Part shown: piece by piece, positions 40,979 through 50,622 of the stretch
How positions within the stretch are numbered: position 1 is the first letter of the stretch
How the letters are laid out: each line of letters begins with the position of its first letter
Source: Maricaulis sp048268525
Lineage (GTDB): Bacteria; Pseudomonadota; Alphaproteobacteria; Caulobacterales; Maricaulaceae
Length of the DNA stretch: 64,000 nt
Direction of reading: 5' to 3'
Assembly: GCF_048268525.1 (NCBI RefSeq)
Contig: NZ_JBLWVH010000004.1
Location: 1 to 64,000 of the forward strand
Position numbers and translations under genes: made by a program
The notes under the pieces: generated by a model
What the model saw: the letters and a program-made list of their open reading frames with translations, nothing else
Databases searched by the model: none
What the model was told of the DNA's origin: nothing

Positions 40979-43900
40979 TCAGGCCCAGCCGTCGGATGCC
41001 TCATCCGACAGGGTCATCATCTGCGTATCCCGCGGATCGAACACATTGGTGAACGCGTCGTCCGGGAAGTATTCAAGACCATAATTCCCGCTGGCAGCCA
41101 CCTGGCTGACCGGAGTGTCGATACTCGCAGGCACGGTCAGCGTCTCGAAAACCGGATGGTCCTTGGCCGCTTGGAACGCCGCTTCCGGTTCAACCGGCCA
41201 TTCGAGCATGGCGTCGCGGAAATCACCGCGGGCGTCTTCCCCGTTGCGCCAGAAATTCGTGCCGACTTCGCCACGGAAATCGCCGATGGAGTCCGACAGG
41301 TTCAGCAGCAGGGCCAGATCACCATCGCTGAGATGCGGATAGACATGCTCGTGATGATCCCCCTTCTCGCTACCTTCCAATCCATCCATCACCGGGTGAT
41401 CGGCGTCATGGCCGAACTCGTTGGGATTGAATGGTGCCAGAGTCGGCATGTCGTCAGGGTCAAGACCTTCACGACCGGCAAAGTCCGGATCTCCGAAGTA
41501 TTCCGGATTGCTGGTCCCGCCGTCATAAACGATGGTTTCAACACTGATCAGCTCGACGACACCGTCCGGTGCGCCGGCGCGATTGTCGGTGACCACCGTA
41601 TTGCCGGACCCGTTGGTCGAGAGGGTGTAGTCAGTTGAAGCGCCCGAGAAGACGGCCGTATCCGAACCACTGCCACCATTGAACACATCGCTGCCGCCGG
41701 AGGCGTAGAAACGGTCAGCACCGCCAGCGCCCCGCAGCTCGTTGTCGGCATCATTGCCGATGAAGATATCATCACCGGAGCCGCCAATGGCATTCTCGAT
41801 CACCGTACCGCGGGCAATGCCGACATTGCCGTCACGACCCATAACGCTCGAATAGGACTGCTCGCGCAAGTCGAGCGTCTGGTCAGCGCCGGAACCGGAA
41901 TAGTCCATCGTGTCGGTGCCGCCGGTGTCAAAGATCGTGAAGCTGACAGCGTTGGTGTGCGCTGTGGCGTCAAAGATCACATTGCCGGCAGTGGAATTGT
42001 AGCCGTAGGTCGTGTCACCGCCGCGGGTTGACGTGGAACCGCCGTACATGTCCAGAACCGCAATGATATCGGCTACCTGCGGCCCGATCACATAACCGAA
42101 GTCGGCGTCGATATAGGTATTCTCGTTCTGCGAGAAGTACGACATCACCGAGGCCTGCCAGGAATCGTTCAGATAGATGGCATCGACAGCGTAGTCGGCC
42201 GACCCGTCGTATGGGCCACCATGGCCCAGGCCGAGTGCGTGGCCGATTTCATGGATGTAGGTCTGGAATGAATACCCGTCGATATTGGTGCCGTAGGTGT
42301 CGAGCCAGCCTGTTCCCACATTGACGCTGGCCGAGGTGATGAAGCCGCCGGATGTCGTGTCCGGGCCGGCAAAGGCGCCTTCCTCATCATCGTCAAACGT
42401 GATTTCGCCACCCGTTGCCACCTCGGTGAAACTGATCCCCGTAATGTCTTCCCACAATTGCAGGGCCGCACGCGCCAGGGTCTGGCCGGCCACGGTCAGA
42501 GCGGTGATGTTGACCGTGATCGTGTCGCCGGCGGACCGGTCCCACTGCAGGCCACCGAAGCCGTTTGAATCGAGATAGTCCCCAATTTCCTGGTAATTCC
42601 ACGCAGTCAGCGGGTCCGTGTGACGAACCTGCAGCGTGTATTGGCCGGACAGGGTGGCCCCGCTGTCCGGCTCCCAGGCGCCGACTGAAACGTAATAGGT
42701 GCCCGACGTTGTTGCCGTGAAGCCAAGGCGTGAATCCGTATTCACGCCAAGGGTGATGTCGTCATTCTCGGCGATCAGCGTGCCGGACGCATCATAAAGC
42801 CGGATATAGGTGTCATCGAGTTCGACACCCGCGCCGCCCGAACCGAAGGCGTCGAACTGGTAACGCTGTCCCGCCTCGAGCGTAATGGCCACCCAGTCGC
42901 GGTCGCCCGCCACTTCCAGCGTGCCTGTGTAATCACCGCCCGAGACCATCTGGATCTGGGTGGTATCCCCTTCGGGAATATCCGCCGCCTCGCTGCTTAC
43001 ATCGCCGACCGTGATCGCCACGGCCTGGTCGGCGGAAGTGCCGCCATCCGACGCTGACACGATGATGTCGTAGACATTGTCGCCACCGCTGTCTGTCGGG
43101 TTCTCAAAGTCCGGAGTCGCAAGGAAACGCACTTCGCCGGTCGATGAATCGATCGTAAAGAGCGCCGCGTCTGTTCCGGAAAGCGAATAGCTGACAGTGT
43201 CGCCGTCCGTGTCGGTAGCGCGCGCGACATAAGCGGATGTCTGGTTCTCCGAAACGGTCTGATTTGACCTGGAGGTGAAGACCGGAGTGCTGCCGTTGGA
43301 CTCATCAACATCGGTGACCGTGACGGCGACAGCCTGGGAGTCCGTGAAATCGCCATCAGACACGGTGACGATGATATCATAGACATTGTCGGCACCGGCA
43401 TCGCCCGGATTTTCGAAATCCGCCGGTGTGAGGAAAGACACCGCGCCGGTCACACTGTGGATCTGGAACAGGGCCGCATCCGTACCGGACAACGAATAGG
43501 TCAGGCTGGCGCTGTCGGCATCCGTCGCCGTCGCCGTATAGACTCGCCCGACATCGTTTTCCTCGATTGTCGCGGTCGCGCCGGAGGTAATCACCGGTGC
43601 CACATCATTCTCGTTCTCGACCGTGATGCTGACGGCTTGCGTCGTGGTCAGGACACCGTCGGATGCACGCACATTGATTTCATAGACATTGTCACCATCG
43701 GCATCGACGGGCGTCTCGAAGTCAGGCGAGGCCACAAAGCTGACCGCGCCGGTTACGGCGTTCACCGTGAACAGGGCTGCATCTGCGCCGGTGATCGAAT
43801 AGACTATCGCGTCGCCGTCTCCATCGGTCGCCGCGATGGTATAGACCACACCTGCGCCATTTTCGGTGAAGGTCGCCGTGCTCGACGAGGAGATCACCGG

Positions 43901-45877
43901 TGCCGAGTTCACATTGTTGACGGTGACACTCAGCGCCTGGGTGACGCTGGTCGTCCCATCACTGACCTGCAAGACGAGATCGTAGACATTGTCGGTATCC
44001 GCGTCAGTCGGGTTCTCGAAGTCCGGCGAGGCGATGAAGCTCAACTCTCCGGTCGCGCTGTCAATCTGGAACAGGGCACCGTCGCCGCCTGCCGCAATCG
44101 AATAGGTCAGCGTATCGCCATCGCCATCGGTCGCTGTGGCGGTATAGAAACTGCCGGTCGAATCTTCATCAACCGCATCGACCGCCGCCGACGTGAAGAC
44201 CGGGGCGAATTCATTCTGGTTGGTGACCGTGATCGACACGGCTTGCGTGTCCACATTGCTGCCATCCGACGCCGTAACGGTGATCTCGTAGACATTGTCG
44301 CCATCGGCATCGAGGGGGGCTTCGAAGTCGGGCGGCGCGAGGAAACTCACCGCACCCGAAGCGGCATCGATCGTGAACAGCGCGGAATCGGCGCCGGACA
44401 GCGAATAGGACAGGGCCGCGCCTTCCGGGTCGGTCGCCGTCGCGGTGTAGACGACGCCTGCATTGTTTTCCGGCGTGCTGGCCGTCGCTGCCGATGTCAC
44501 CACCGGTGCTTCATTGACGTCATTGACCGTCACTTCGACCGTTTGGGTCGTGACCGTCGTGCCATCGCTTGCCCGGACGGCGACCTCGTAGACATTATCG
44601 CCATCGCCGTCAGCAGGCGCCTCGAAATCGGGCGATGCGATGAAGGTCAGCGCGCCGGTCGCGCTATCAATCGCGAACAGCGCGCTGTCACCGGTTGTGC
44701 CGAGTGAATAGGTGATCGTCGAATTGTCCGGATCAGCAGCAACAGCCGTGTACACCGTGCCGGTCGCGTTTTCGTCGAAGCTGGCAGTGGTTCCGGACGA
44801 GAATGTCGCCGGGCCTTCATCGACAGGTTCGACCGTGATCGAGACGGCCTGGTCGGTCGAATTCGTTCCGTCTGATGCGGTTACCGTGATCTCGTAGACA
44901 TTGTCGCCATCAGCATCAGCCGGGCTTTCGTAATCCGGCGCAGCGATGAAGCTGATGGCACCGGTCACCGGGTCGATACTGAACAGCGCCGCGTCGGCTC
45001 CCGACAGTGAGTAGGTCAGGGCCGTACCTTCAGGGTCGGTCGCGGCGGCGGTGTAAACCGTGCCGGCCGTGTTTTCATCGACCGATGTGGCCGCGGCTGA
45101 GGTAAATGCCGGCGCTTCATTGACATCATCGACAGTGATCGTGACCGTCTGGTCGGTGGTGTTGACGCCATCCGATGCCCGGATGGTGACTTCGTACACA
45201 TTGTCGCCGTCAGAATCCGCCGGTGCTTCGAAGTCGGGTGTGGCGTTGAAGGTCAGGGCGCCGGTCGCGCTGTTGATCGAGAACGCCCCGGAATCAGCGC
45301 CGCCGCTGATCGAGAAGGAAATCGAATTACCATCAGCATCGGTCGCGGTTGCGGTATAGACACTGCCTGTCGTGTTCTCATCAACGCTCGCACTTGTTGC
45401 CGAGCTGAAAACCGGCGGATTGGTATTCGGAGTGGGTGTCGGCGCGGGGCTTGAACCACCGCCTCCTCCGCCGCCAGCTGCCGCACCAAGCAATCCTGCG
45501 CCACCCAGCACGCCCAGGATGGCGGCGCCCCCGCCTCCACCAGCCGCCGCGGCAGCCGATACGCCCAGCAACGCATTGGCCTCGATGGCGGCTTCGGAGA
45601 TGAAATAGACACCATCAACGACGGCGAGGTCATTGGCGGCGATCAATACCGTCCGGCCATCCGACATGACCAGTTGCATCGAACCGTCCGCGGCCATCTC
45701 GACGCGCGAGACTCCGCTGATCTCGGACAGCGGCGTGAAGCCTTCAGGCTGGCCGGCTGCCGGTCCCTGGGCTTGTGCACCGCCCGCCAGCAACAAAGCG
45801 CCACCGGTCGCCATTGCGGTGGTCAGCAGCGCATTGCGCACGGTTGAAGCGTTTTTGGTCTTGCTGGTAACAGGCAT
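40979..45877 (-). CDS. Secreted cadherin-repeat serralysin-type metalloprotease, type I secretion substrate
   Basis: A 1632-residue extracellular protein. Residues 1-36 look like a Sec signal (hydrophobic core LLTTAMATGGALLLAGGAQAQ). Residues 45-100 form a small domain and a Gly/Ala-rich hydrophobic linker follows to about 150. Eight cadherin-like repeats of about 100 residues occupy 154-960, each with DENxxGxVYTAxATD and PDFExPxDADGDNVYE. A PPC-type beta domain follows (SGGDYTGTLEVAGDRDWVAI), then a serralysin catalytic domain: HEIGHALGLGHGG (His1209, Glu1210, His1213, His1219) and the Met-turn SVMSYF. Three or four RTX-like calcium nonapeptides (GGSGDDIFI, GGSGSDTAVF) come next, and the polar C-terminus ends ASDGWA. 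The SD GGGAGAGA precedes the ATG. T1SS genes are directly upstream on the same strand. Confidence 0.9.
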   Translation of the reverse strand: MPVTSKTKNASTVRNALLTTAMATGGALLLAGGAQAQGPAAGQPEGFTPLSEISGVSRVEMAADGSMQLVMSDGRTVLIAANDLAVVDGVYFISEAAIEANALLGVSAAAAAGGGGGAAILGVLGGAGLLGAAAGGGGGGGSSPAPTPTPNTNPPVFSSATSASVDENTTGSVYTATATDADGNSISFSISGGADSGAFSINSATGALTFNATPDFEAPADSDGDNVYEVTIRASDGVNTTDQTVTITVDDVNEAPAFTSAAATSVDENTAGTVYTAAATDPEGTALTYSLSGADAALFSIDPVTGAISFIAAPDYESPADADGDNVYEITVTASDGTNSTDQAVSITVEPVDEGPATFSSGTTASFDENATGTVYTAVAADPDNSTITYSLGTTGDSALFAIDSATGALTFIASPDFEAPADGDGDNVYEVAVRASDGTTVTTQTVEVTVNDVNEAPVVTSAATASTPENNAGVVYTATATDPEGAALSYSLSGADSALFTIDAASGAVSFLAPPDFEAPLDADGDNVYEITVTASDGSNVDTQAVSITVTNQNEFAPVFTSAAVDAVDEDSTGSFYTATATDGDGDTLTYSIAAGGDGALFQIDSATGELSFIASPDFENPTDADTDNVYDLVLQVSDGTTSVTQALSVTVNNVNSAPVISSSSTATFTENGAGVVYTIAATDGDGDAIVYSITGADAALFTVNAVTGAVSFVASPDFETPVDADGDNVYEINVRASDGVLTTTQAVSITVENENDVAPVITSGATATIEENDVGRVYTATATDADSASLTYSLSGTDAALFQIHSVTGAVSFLTPADFENPGDAGADNVYDIIVTVSDGDFTDSQAVAVTVTDVDESNGSTPVFTSRSNQTVSENQTSAYVARATDTDGDTVSYSLSGTDAALFTIDSSTGEVRFLATPDFENPTDSGGDNVYDIIVSASDGGTSADQAVAITVGDVSSEAADIPEGDTTQIQMVSGGDYTGTLEVAGDRDWVAITLEAGQRYQFDAFGSGGAGVELDDTYIRLYDASGTLIAENDDITLGVNTDSRLGFTATTSGTYYVSVGAWEPDSGATLSGQYTLQVRHTDPLTAWNYQEIGDYLDSNGFGGLQWDRSAGDTITVNITALTVAGQTLARAALQLWEDITGISFTEVATGGEITFDDDEEGAFAGPDTTSGGFITSASVNVGTGWLDTYGTNIDGYSFQTYIHEIGHALGLGHGGPYDGSADYAVDAIYLNDSWQASVMSYFSQNENTYIDADFGYVIGPQVADIIAVLDMYGGSTSTRGGDTTYGYNSTAGNVIFDATAHTNAVSFTIFDTGGTDTMDYSGSGADQTLDLREQSYSSVMGRDGNVGIARGTVIENAIGGSGDDIFIGNDADNELRGAGGADRFYASGGSDVFNGGSGSDTAVFSGASTDYTLSTNGSGNTVVTDNRAGAPDGVVELISVETIVYDGGTSNPEYFGDPDFAGREGLDPDDMPTLAPFNPNEFGHDADHPVMDGLEGSEKGDHHEHVYPHLSDGDLALLLNLSDSIGDFRGEVGTNFWRNGEDARGDFRDAMLEWPVEPEAAFQAAKDHPVFETLTVPASIDTPVSQVAASGNYGLEYFPDDAFTNVFDPRDTQMMTLSDEASDGWA
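42990..45420 (-). repeat. Eight tandem cadherin-like coding repeats, about 300 bases each
   Basis: The central part of the protease gene encodes eight end-to-end repeats of 99-106 residues. Conserved anchors in each are a start near VFTS or VITS, an ENxxGxVYTATATD strand, a YSLSGxDAALFxID strand, a PDFExPxDxDGDNVYE calcium-type segment and a closing ASDGxxxxxQAVSITV. Copies differ enough that they are old duplications, with only moderate nucleotide identity. These are coding repeats, not a CRISPR array. Confidence 0.92.
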
Positions 45878-46135
45878 GGTCGATCTCTCCCGACGATCTT
45901 CTTGCTTTCACACGGCTTTACATCGGCGTCGAACGACTCTCGACCACGCCGGAACGTGGTCGACCCGAAAACATGCGATCCTCACTTACTCCCGAAACCG
46001 GCTTCCTCGGAATCCCGGTCTCACCCCTATTCGACTGCCGCCAAGGCCTACCGCGCGCCGACCTCTGGTCCGGTCGAGATGCGCGCCAATCAACTCGGTT
46101 GCACGCCAACACCGTTCACTGCGACTGCGCGAGCG

Positions 46136-47479
46136 TCAAGGCACTTCGTTAGCATTGTCCGATCCTGCCTGCGGCTGCGGCATCCGCGCCGTCAGCCCCA
46201 TCAACTCCAGTCGCTGGCGCAGCAGGGTGAACCGCGCGCCGATCACGTCAAGCTCGGCTCTTTCATAGGCGAGCCTCGCATCAATCAGGTCTGGCAAGGT
46301 TCCGAGCCCGAAATCAAACTCGCCGGACACCGCGTCGAAGTATTCGAACTGGGAGCGGGCGACCGCTTCCCGGCGGATCAGCTGGGCTTGCAGGGACATG
46401 GAACGGCGGAACACGATTTCCGCCTGTTCCCGCAACTGTCGCTGCATCGACCTCAGTCCGCTTTCTTCCTGCTCCAGCCGGGCGACTGCGCGGTCACTGC
46501 GGGCCCGTAGCGCATTACCTGTATACAACGGAACTGACACATCGATGCCGACCCGGTCCCGAGCGTCCCAGGTTTCACTGAAATCATCATAGACATAGGA
46601 CGCAATGCCGACCGCCTCGATCACCGGCAGACGGCTGCGGCGGGCCCGCTCTCGTTGTGCATCAAGCGCCCTCACGGCTTCGGCCTGGGCTGCAAGACCC
46701 GGATTGCGCGTCAGTGTCAGGTCGACCGCATCATGCACTGTGACGACCCCTTCAAGGGCCCGGTCCAGGTCATTGGCAGCCGCGTCGGCACCACACAGTG
46801 CGCCGGGCGCATAGCCGGTATACTCCCGAATTCGGGTTCCCGCCCGCTCGCGCATGAAACTCAACTCCAGCGCATCGGCCTCCGCCTCTGCCAGCTGGGC
46901 CGCGATCTGTGCCCGGTCGGCGCGAGTGGCACCGCCGGTCTCCAGCAGCGCCTCGACGGCGACCCGCTGGCGGTCAAAATAGTCGCGACGCTCGGCGATC
47001 ACGTCGATCATGGCTTCGGCCTCCAGATGCGTCAGATACGCATCGGCAAGCCGATTGGATGCATCAATCTGCTGGGCCCGCAATTCATGCGCCCTTTGGC
47101 CGATCGAGCGGCTGGCCGCGGCCATCGCATAATGGGAGTCACCGAAATCATAGAGGCGCTGGGACAGACGAACCCCGACCTGGTTCTCGATCTGGCTTCC
47201 GGTCAATCCACTGTCGCCGGACGCTGTTCGACCGAAGGTGGAGACTTGCGGCAGTCGCAGCGACTCGGCTTCCCGATAGTCGGCAGCGGCCTCATCCTGA
47301 CGGGCAATGGCGCCCGCCACCTCTGGCGCGCGTTCGGCCGCCAGCTGCAATGCCGCCTCGAAGGACAGGCAAGCGTCCGCCTGGGCGCCTGCGTTACCCG
47401 CGAGGCCAGACAGTGCGAACAGCACTGCACCGATTGCGGTCACGCTTCGACGCTGAACACGATCCAGTTTCATCACCAC
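46136..47479 (-). CDS. TolC-family outer-membrane efflux channel of a type I secretion system
   Basis: A 447-residue outer-membrane protein. It has an N-terminal signal peptide (VTAIGAVLFALSGLAGNAGAQA) and two halves of long helices separated by beta strands, as in TolC. Typical segments are ALQLAAERAPEVAGAIARQDEAAADY (about 44-69), YDFGDSHYAMAAASRSIGQRA and LTRNPGLAAQAEAVRALDAQRERA, with repeated FGLGTLPDLIDARLAYERAE near the C-terminus. The C-terminus is only moderately conserved, as is usual. It starts where hlyD stops (1-base TGATG overlap), so the three secretion genes are coupled. The protease gene is 258 bases downstream, and no other promoter-like element stands out there. Confidence 0.88.
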   Translation of the reverse strand: MVMKLDRVQRRSVTAIGAVLFALSGLAGNAGAQADACLSFEAALQLAAERAPEVAGAIARQDEAAADYREAESLRLPQVSTFGRTASGDSGLTGSQIENQVGVRLSQRLYDFGDSHYAMAAASRSIGQRAHELRAQQIDASNRLADAYLTHLEAEAMIDVIAERRDYFDRQRVAVEALLETGGATRADRAQIAAQLAEAEADALELSFMRERAGTRIREYTGYAPGALCGADAAANDLDRALEGVVTVHDAVDLTLTRNPGLAAQAEAVRALDAQRERARRSRLPVIEAVGIASYVYDDFSETWDARDRVGIDVSVPLYTGNALRARSDRAVARLEQEESGLRSMQRQLREQAEIVFRRSMSLQAQLIRREAVARSQFEYFDAVSGEFDFGLGTLPDLIDARLAYERAELDVIGARFTLLRQRLELMGLTARMPQPQAGSDNANEVP

Positions 47480-48789
47480 TATCCGGTCCGGGCGCCGCGG
47501 AACAGCGACTCACTGATGGGTTCCAGCAGATAATCCAGCGTTGTCCGGCTGGAGCCGGAGAAGATGAAAACCTCCACCGGCATTCCCGGAATGACATCCA
47601 GCTCACCCAATCGCGCCGCCTGATCCGCCGGGATCCGAATCCGCACTTCATAATAGGAGACGCCGGTATTCTGATCAGTTTTCAGGTCGGCACTGACACT
47701 GATCACTTCACCATCCAGTCGAGGGGTCATCCAGCTCTTGTACGCTGTCAGCCGGGTACGGACTGCCTGCCCCTCATACACCGCCGCCCGATCGGCCGGC
47801 TGGATACGGACAGAGGCCGTCATTTCGCCGACAGCCGGCACGATCTCCAGAATGGCCTCGCCCGGTCTCACAACACCGCCACGCGTGGCAAAACGGAGAT
47901 TGAGAACCTCACCGGACAGGGGCGCAACCACAACCGACCGGTTCAGCACATCCTGGGCGGCGGCAATCCGCTCGCCGGCTTGTTCAAGCTGACTGCGGAC
48001 CTCCAGTTGATCAGCCGAGATCTGACGCAGGAAAGCCGCTTCGGTCTGGGCGATCTGGCCATCGAGGTCCTGCTCCAGGGTCGCGGCCTGCTGGGCATCC
48101 GTGCGCAGCCGGGAGATATCAGCTTCCAGCGCCGCTACGTCACGCTCCATGCCGCGCAGCTCGTCCAGCCGGGCCATCTGGCGCTCATATCGTTCCCGCA
48201 AAAGCGCGAGCTGGTCCTCGGCAGCAGCGATGACACGCTGGGTCACCCGTATCTGCTGGGCATGCAGGGCACGCGATGACCGGGCGCCATCACGTCGGGC
48301 GGTGAGGACCGCGATATCCGCCTGGAACGACTGGGTTTGCTGGCGAAAGAGATCGCTCTGCCGGGTAGTGACCGCCTCGCGTTGGTCCGGTGTCAGATCA
48401 AGATCATCGAGCGGGGTGAAGTCCGGCTCGTCCAGTCCGGCGCGCAAGGCCGCGAGACGTTGCTGGGAACCGGTCAGTGTGGCGATCTCCTGCAACAACT
48501 CGTCGCGCACGGCGAGCGAGGCTGTTTCCTGAAGTGTCAGCAGCGCCTCGCCAGCGACGACACGGTCGCCATCGCGCACCAGCAGCTCGTGAATGATGCC
48601 GCCCTCGAGGTGTTGCACCACCTGGCGGTCATTCTCGACCACGATCTGACCCGCCGCCGGCACACCTTCCGCCAACGGCGCCAGGCCCGCCCAAGCGAGG
48701 AACCCGCCGAGACCGACCAGGCAGATCAGCGCGGAATTGCGCACGAAGCCATCACCGAGGACGCGGCTCGCTTGTTCAGGCGCCGCCAT
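47479..48789 (-). CDS. HlyD-family membrane fusion protein of a type I secretion system
   Basis: A 436-residue periplasmic adaptor. One N-terminal membrane helix (NSALICLVGLGGFLAWAGLAPL, about 18-39) is followed by the biotinyl-lipoyl-like start GQIVVENDRQVVQHLEGGIIHELLV with VRDGDRVVAGEALLTL. The long middle is coiled coil (about 85-270, many Ala/Glu/Arg heptads) and the C-terminal half returns to the beta-barrel (VVAPLSGEVLNLRFATRGGVVRPGEA, then VSADLKTDQNTGVSYYEVRIRI and PGMPVEVFIFSGSSRT). Length and order fit PrtE/HlyD. It overlaps the ABC gene upstream by one base and tolC downstream by one base. Confidence 0.93.
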   Translation of the reverse strand: MAAPEQASRVLGDGFVRNSALICLVGLGGFLAWAGLAPLAEGVPAAGQIVVENDRQVVQHLEGGIIHELLVRDGDRVVAGEALLTLQETASLAVRDELLQEIATLTGSQQRLAALRAGLDEPDFTPLDDLDLTPDQREAVTTRQSDLFRQQTQSFQADIAVLTARRDGARSSRALHAQQIRVTQRVIAAAEDQLALLRERYERQMARLDELRGMERDVAALEADISRLRTDAQQAATLEQDLDGQIAQTEAAFLRQISADQLEVRSQLEQAGERIAAAQDVLNRSVVVAPLSGEVLNLRFATRGGVVRPGEAILEIVPAVGEMTASVRIQPADRAAVYEGQAVRTRLTAYKSWMTPRLDGEVISVSADLKTDQNTGVSYYEVRIRIPADQAARLGELDVIPGMPVEVFIFSGSSRTTLDYLLEPISESLFRGARTG

Positions 48790-50483
48790 CAGGCTGCGCC
48801 TCCGCGACCGGACATCTGGGTGCCGGCACCGGGGCCGGTTGCCAGTTTGAGGAATTGTTCCGCCGGCGCGGCCATGACGTCGCCATTGCGGACTAGCAGG
48901 ACGGTTTTCGCCCTTTCGATGACGCGGCGATCATGGGTTGCCGCGAGGATGATCGCGCCGCGCTCTGCGGCCTGTCGCAACGCGTTGACCAGGCCGGGCG
49001 CTGCAGCAGCGTCCAGATTGGCCGTCGGCTCATCCAGCAACAGCAACACCGGATCGCCAAACAGGGCCCGCGCCAGGCCGATCATCTGGCGCTGACCGGC
49101 CGACAGATGGGTACCGCCCTGGCCCACGCGCGTGTCGTAGCCGTCCGGCAGGGCCAGAATGGCCTCGTGGGCGCCGGCCGCCCGTGCCGCCGCGATGATC
49201 GCATCGGCATCAGCCTCGCCCAGCCGGGCAATGTTTTCGCCGACAGTGGCCGGCAGGAGCTCGACATCCTGCGGCACATATCCGACATGGCGCCCACGGT
49301 CGGGCCCAGGCCAGTCGTGCAGATTGCGCCCGCCCAGGCTTATCGTGCCCGAACCGGGCTGCCAGGCGCCGGCGAGCGTCTGCAGAAGCGTGGTCTTCCC
49401 GGCACCGTTGCCGCCGGTCACCGCGACCAACTGGCCGCCCGATGCTGACCAGCTGAACGGGCGAACCTGTGGCACTTCGGCGCCCGGGACGACGACCGAA
49501 AGCCGATCCAGCTTCAACTCCGCCGCCGGTCGCGGCAAGGGCGTGAAACGCGGCTCGGCATCAGTCCCGTCGACACGTTCAGTCAGGCCTTTCCAGGCCG
49601 CCCAGGTCTGCACGGTATTGCGCCATCCGCCGACGATCTGGTCGATCGGTCCGAGCGTCCGGGCCAGGATGATGGAAGACGCGACGATGGCGCCCGGCGA
49701 AATCTCCTGGCTCAACGCCAGCGCCGCGCCTCCTCCGAGCACACAGATCTGCAGTATCTGCCGCGTCGAACGGGATATCGCGGAAAATTTGCCATCCCCT
49801 TTTGCGGCATCCATCGAAAAACTCTGCCCGGCGCCCTGGCTGGCACGCCAGCGGCGAAAGGCGGCCGGCACCAGTCCCATTGCGGCCATGGCCGAGCGTT
49901 GACGCTCCAGACCGGCAGCGAAATCTCCGGCGCTGCGCAGCGCACCCTGGGAAAACTGACCGGCCTGTCGTGTCGTCATCTCCGCGGTTACCGCCACTGC
50001 GAACACAATCACGGCGCCCACCAGACCGATCATCCCGAGGACCGGATGGATGAGAAAGAGAACGATCAGGAATAGCGGCGCAAAGGGCAGGTCGGCGAAA
50101 GGCAGCAACGATCCCGACTGCAACGCTGTCTGCACACGCTGGATTGCGCCGAGATCGCGCGCGAGATGCGGCGTCCCGGTTTCGGTTTCAAACCGGGCGA
50201 AGACCAGCGGCACCAGCAGGGAATCCAGTTCCTGACCGGCCAGCGCCCCGACGCGGCGGCGCCCGGCTTCGGCCGCGCCATAAATGCCGAGCAGAAAAAC
50301 CGCCAGCACCGACAACCAGATCAGCGTATCGATGGAGGCCGAGGACAGAACCCGGTCATAAACCTGAAGCATGTAAAGCGGCGACACCAGAAGCAGCAGG
50401 TTCGAGGCGAGTGAAAACCCGGCCAGCGCCACCATATGCGGCCGCAAACGCTGCCGGACCTGCAATGCCAAGGGTTGTTGCAT
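48789..50483 (-). CDS. Type I secretion ABC transporter, PrtD-like
   Basis: A 564-residue inner-membrane ABC protein with an N-terminal six-helix domain and a C-terminal ATPase. Membrane core examples are LLLLVSPLYMLQVYDRVLSS (start of TM1) and FADLPFAPLFLIVLFLIHPVLG. The ATPase has Walker A VTGGNGAGKTTLLQTLAG, signature THLSAGQRQMIGLARALFGD, Walker B LLLLDEPTANLD and H-loop ATHDRRV. It has no N-terminal C39 peptidase, so it belongs to the PrtD/AprD type that handles substrates without leader cleavage, such as RTX metalloproteases. ATG 50483 is chosen because GGGAG lies 5 bases before it. The frame is open to TTG 50561 and ATG 50519 is possible. It heads the T1SS operon. Confidence 0.92.
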   Translation of the reverse strand: MQQPLALQVRQRLRPHMVALAGFSLASNLLLLVSPLYMLQVYDRVLSSASIDTLIWLSVLAVFLLGIYGAAEAGRRRVGALAGQELDSLLVPLVFARFETETGTPHLARDLGAIQRVQTALQSGSLLPFADLPFAPLFLIVLFLIHPVLGMIGLVGAVIVFAVAVTAEMTTRQAGQFSQGALRSAGDFAAGLERQRSAMAAMGLVPAAFRRWRASQGAGQSFSMDAAKGDGKFSAISRSTRQILQICVLGGGAALALSQEISPGAIVASSIILARTLGPIDQIVGGWRNTVQTWAAWKGLTERVDGTDAEPRFTPLPRPAAELKLDRLSVVVPGAEVPQVRPFSWSASGGQLVAVTGGNGAGKTTLLQTLAGAWQPGSGTISLGGRNLHDWPGPDRGRHVGYVPQDVELLPATVGENIARLGEADADAIIAAARAAGAHEAILALPDGYDTRVGQGGTHLSAGQRQMIGLARALFGDPVLLLLDEPTANLDAAAAPGLVNALRQAAERGAIILAATHDRRVIERAKTVLLVRNGDVMAAPAEQFLKLATGPGAGTQMSGRGGAA

Positions 50484-50622
50484 ACTCACTCCCACACGGA
50501 CCGGAGGCTTGGAACTCATGACCGGAGCCTGCCCTGCAATCCCGTCCCGCCTTCCCGGCAACGATACCTTGAGGATCAGGATTTCACCAGTGCCTGCACA
50601 GGCTTGAATGCACGATACCGGG

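Noticed and set aside
43457..44707. A 416-codon plus-strand frame opposite the cadherin repeats
   Set aside because: It mirrors the repeated minus-strand gene in a GC-rich region, has a monotonous Arg/Gly/Asp composition, and has no ribosome site or domain.
42990..45420. Repeats considered as a CRISPR array
   Set aside because: The unit is about 300 bases, coding and diverged, with no short identical repeats separated by spacers and no cas genes.
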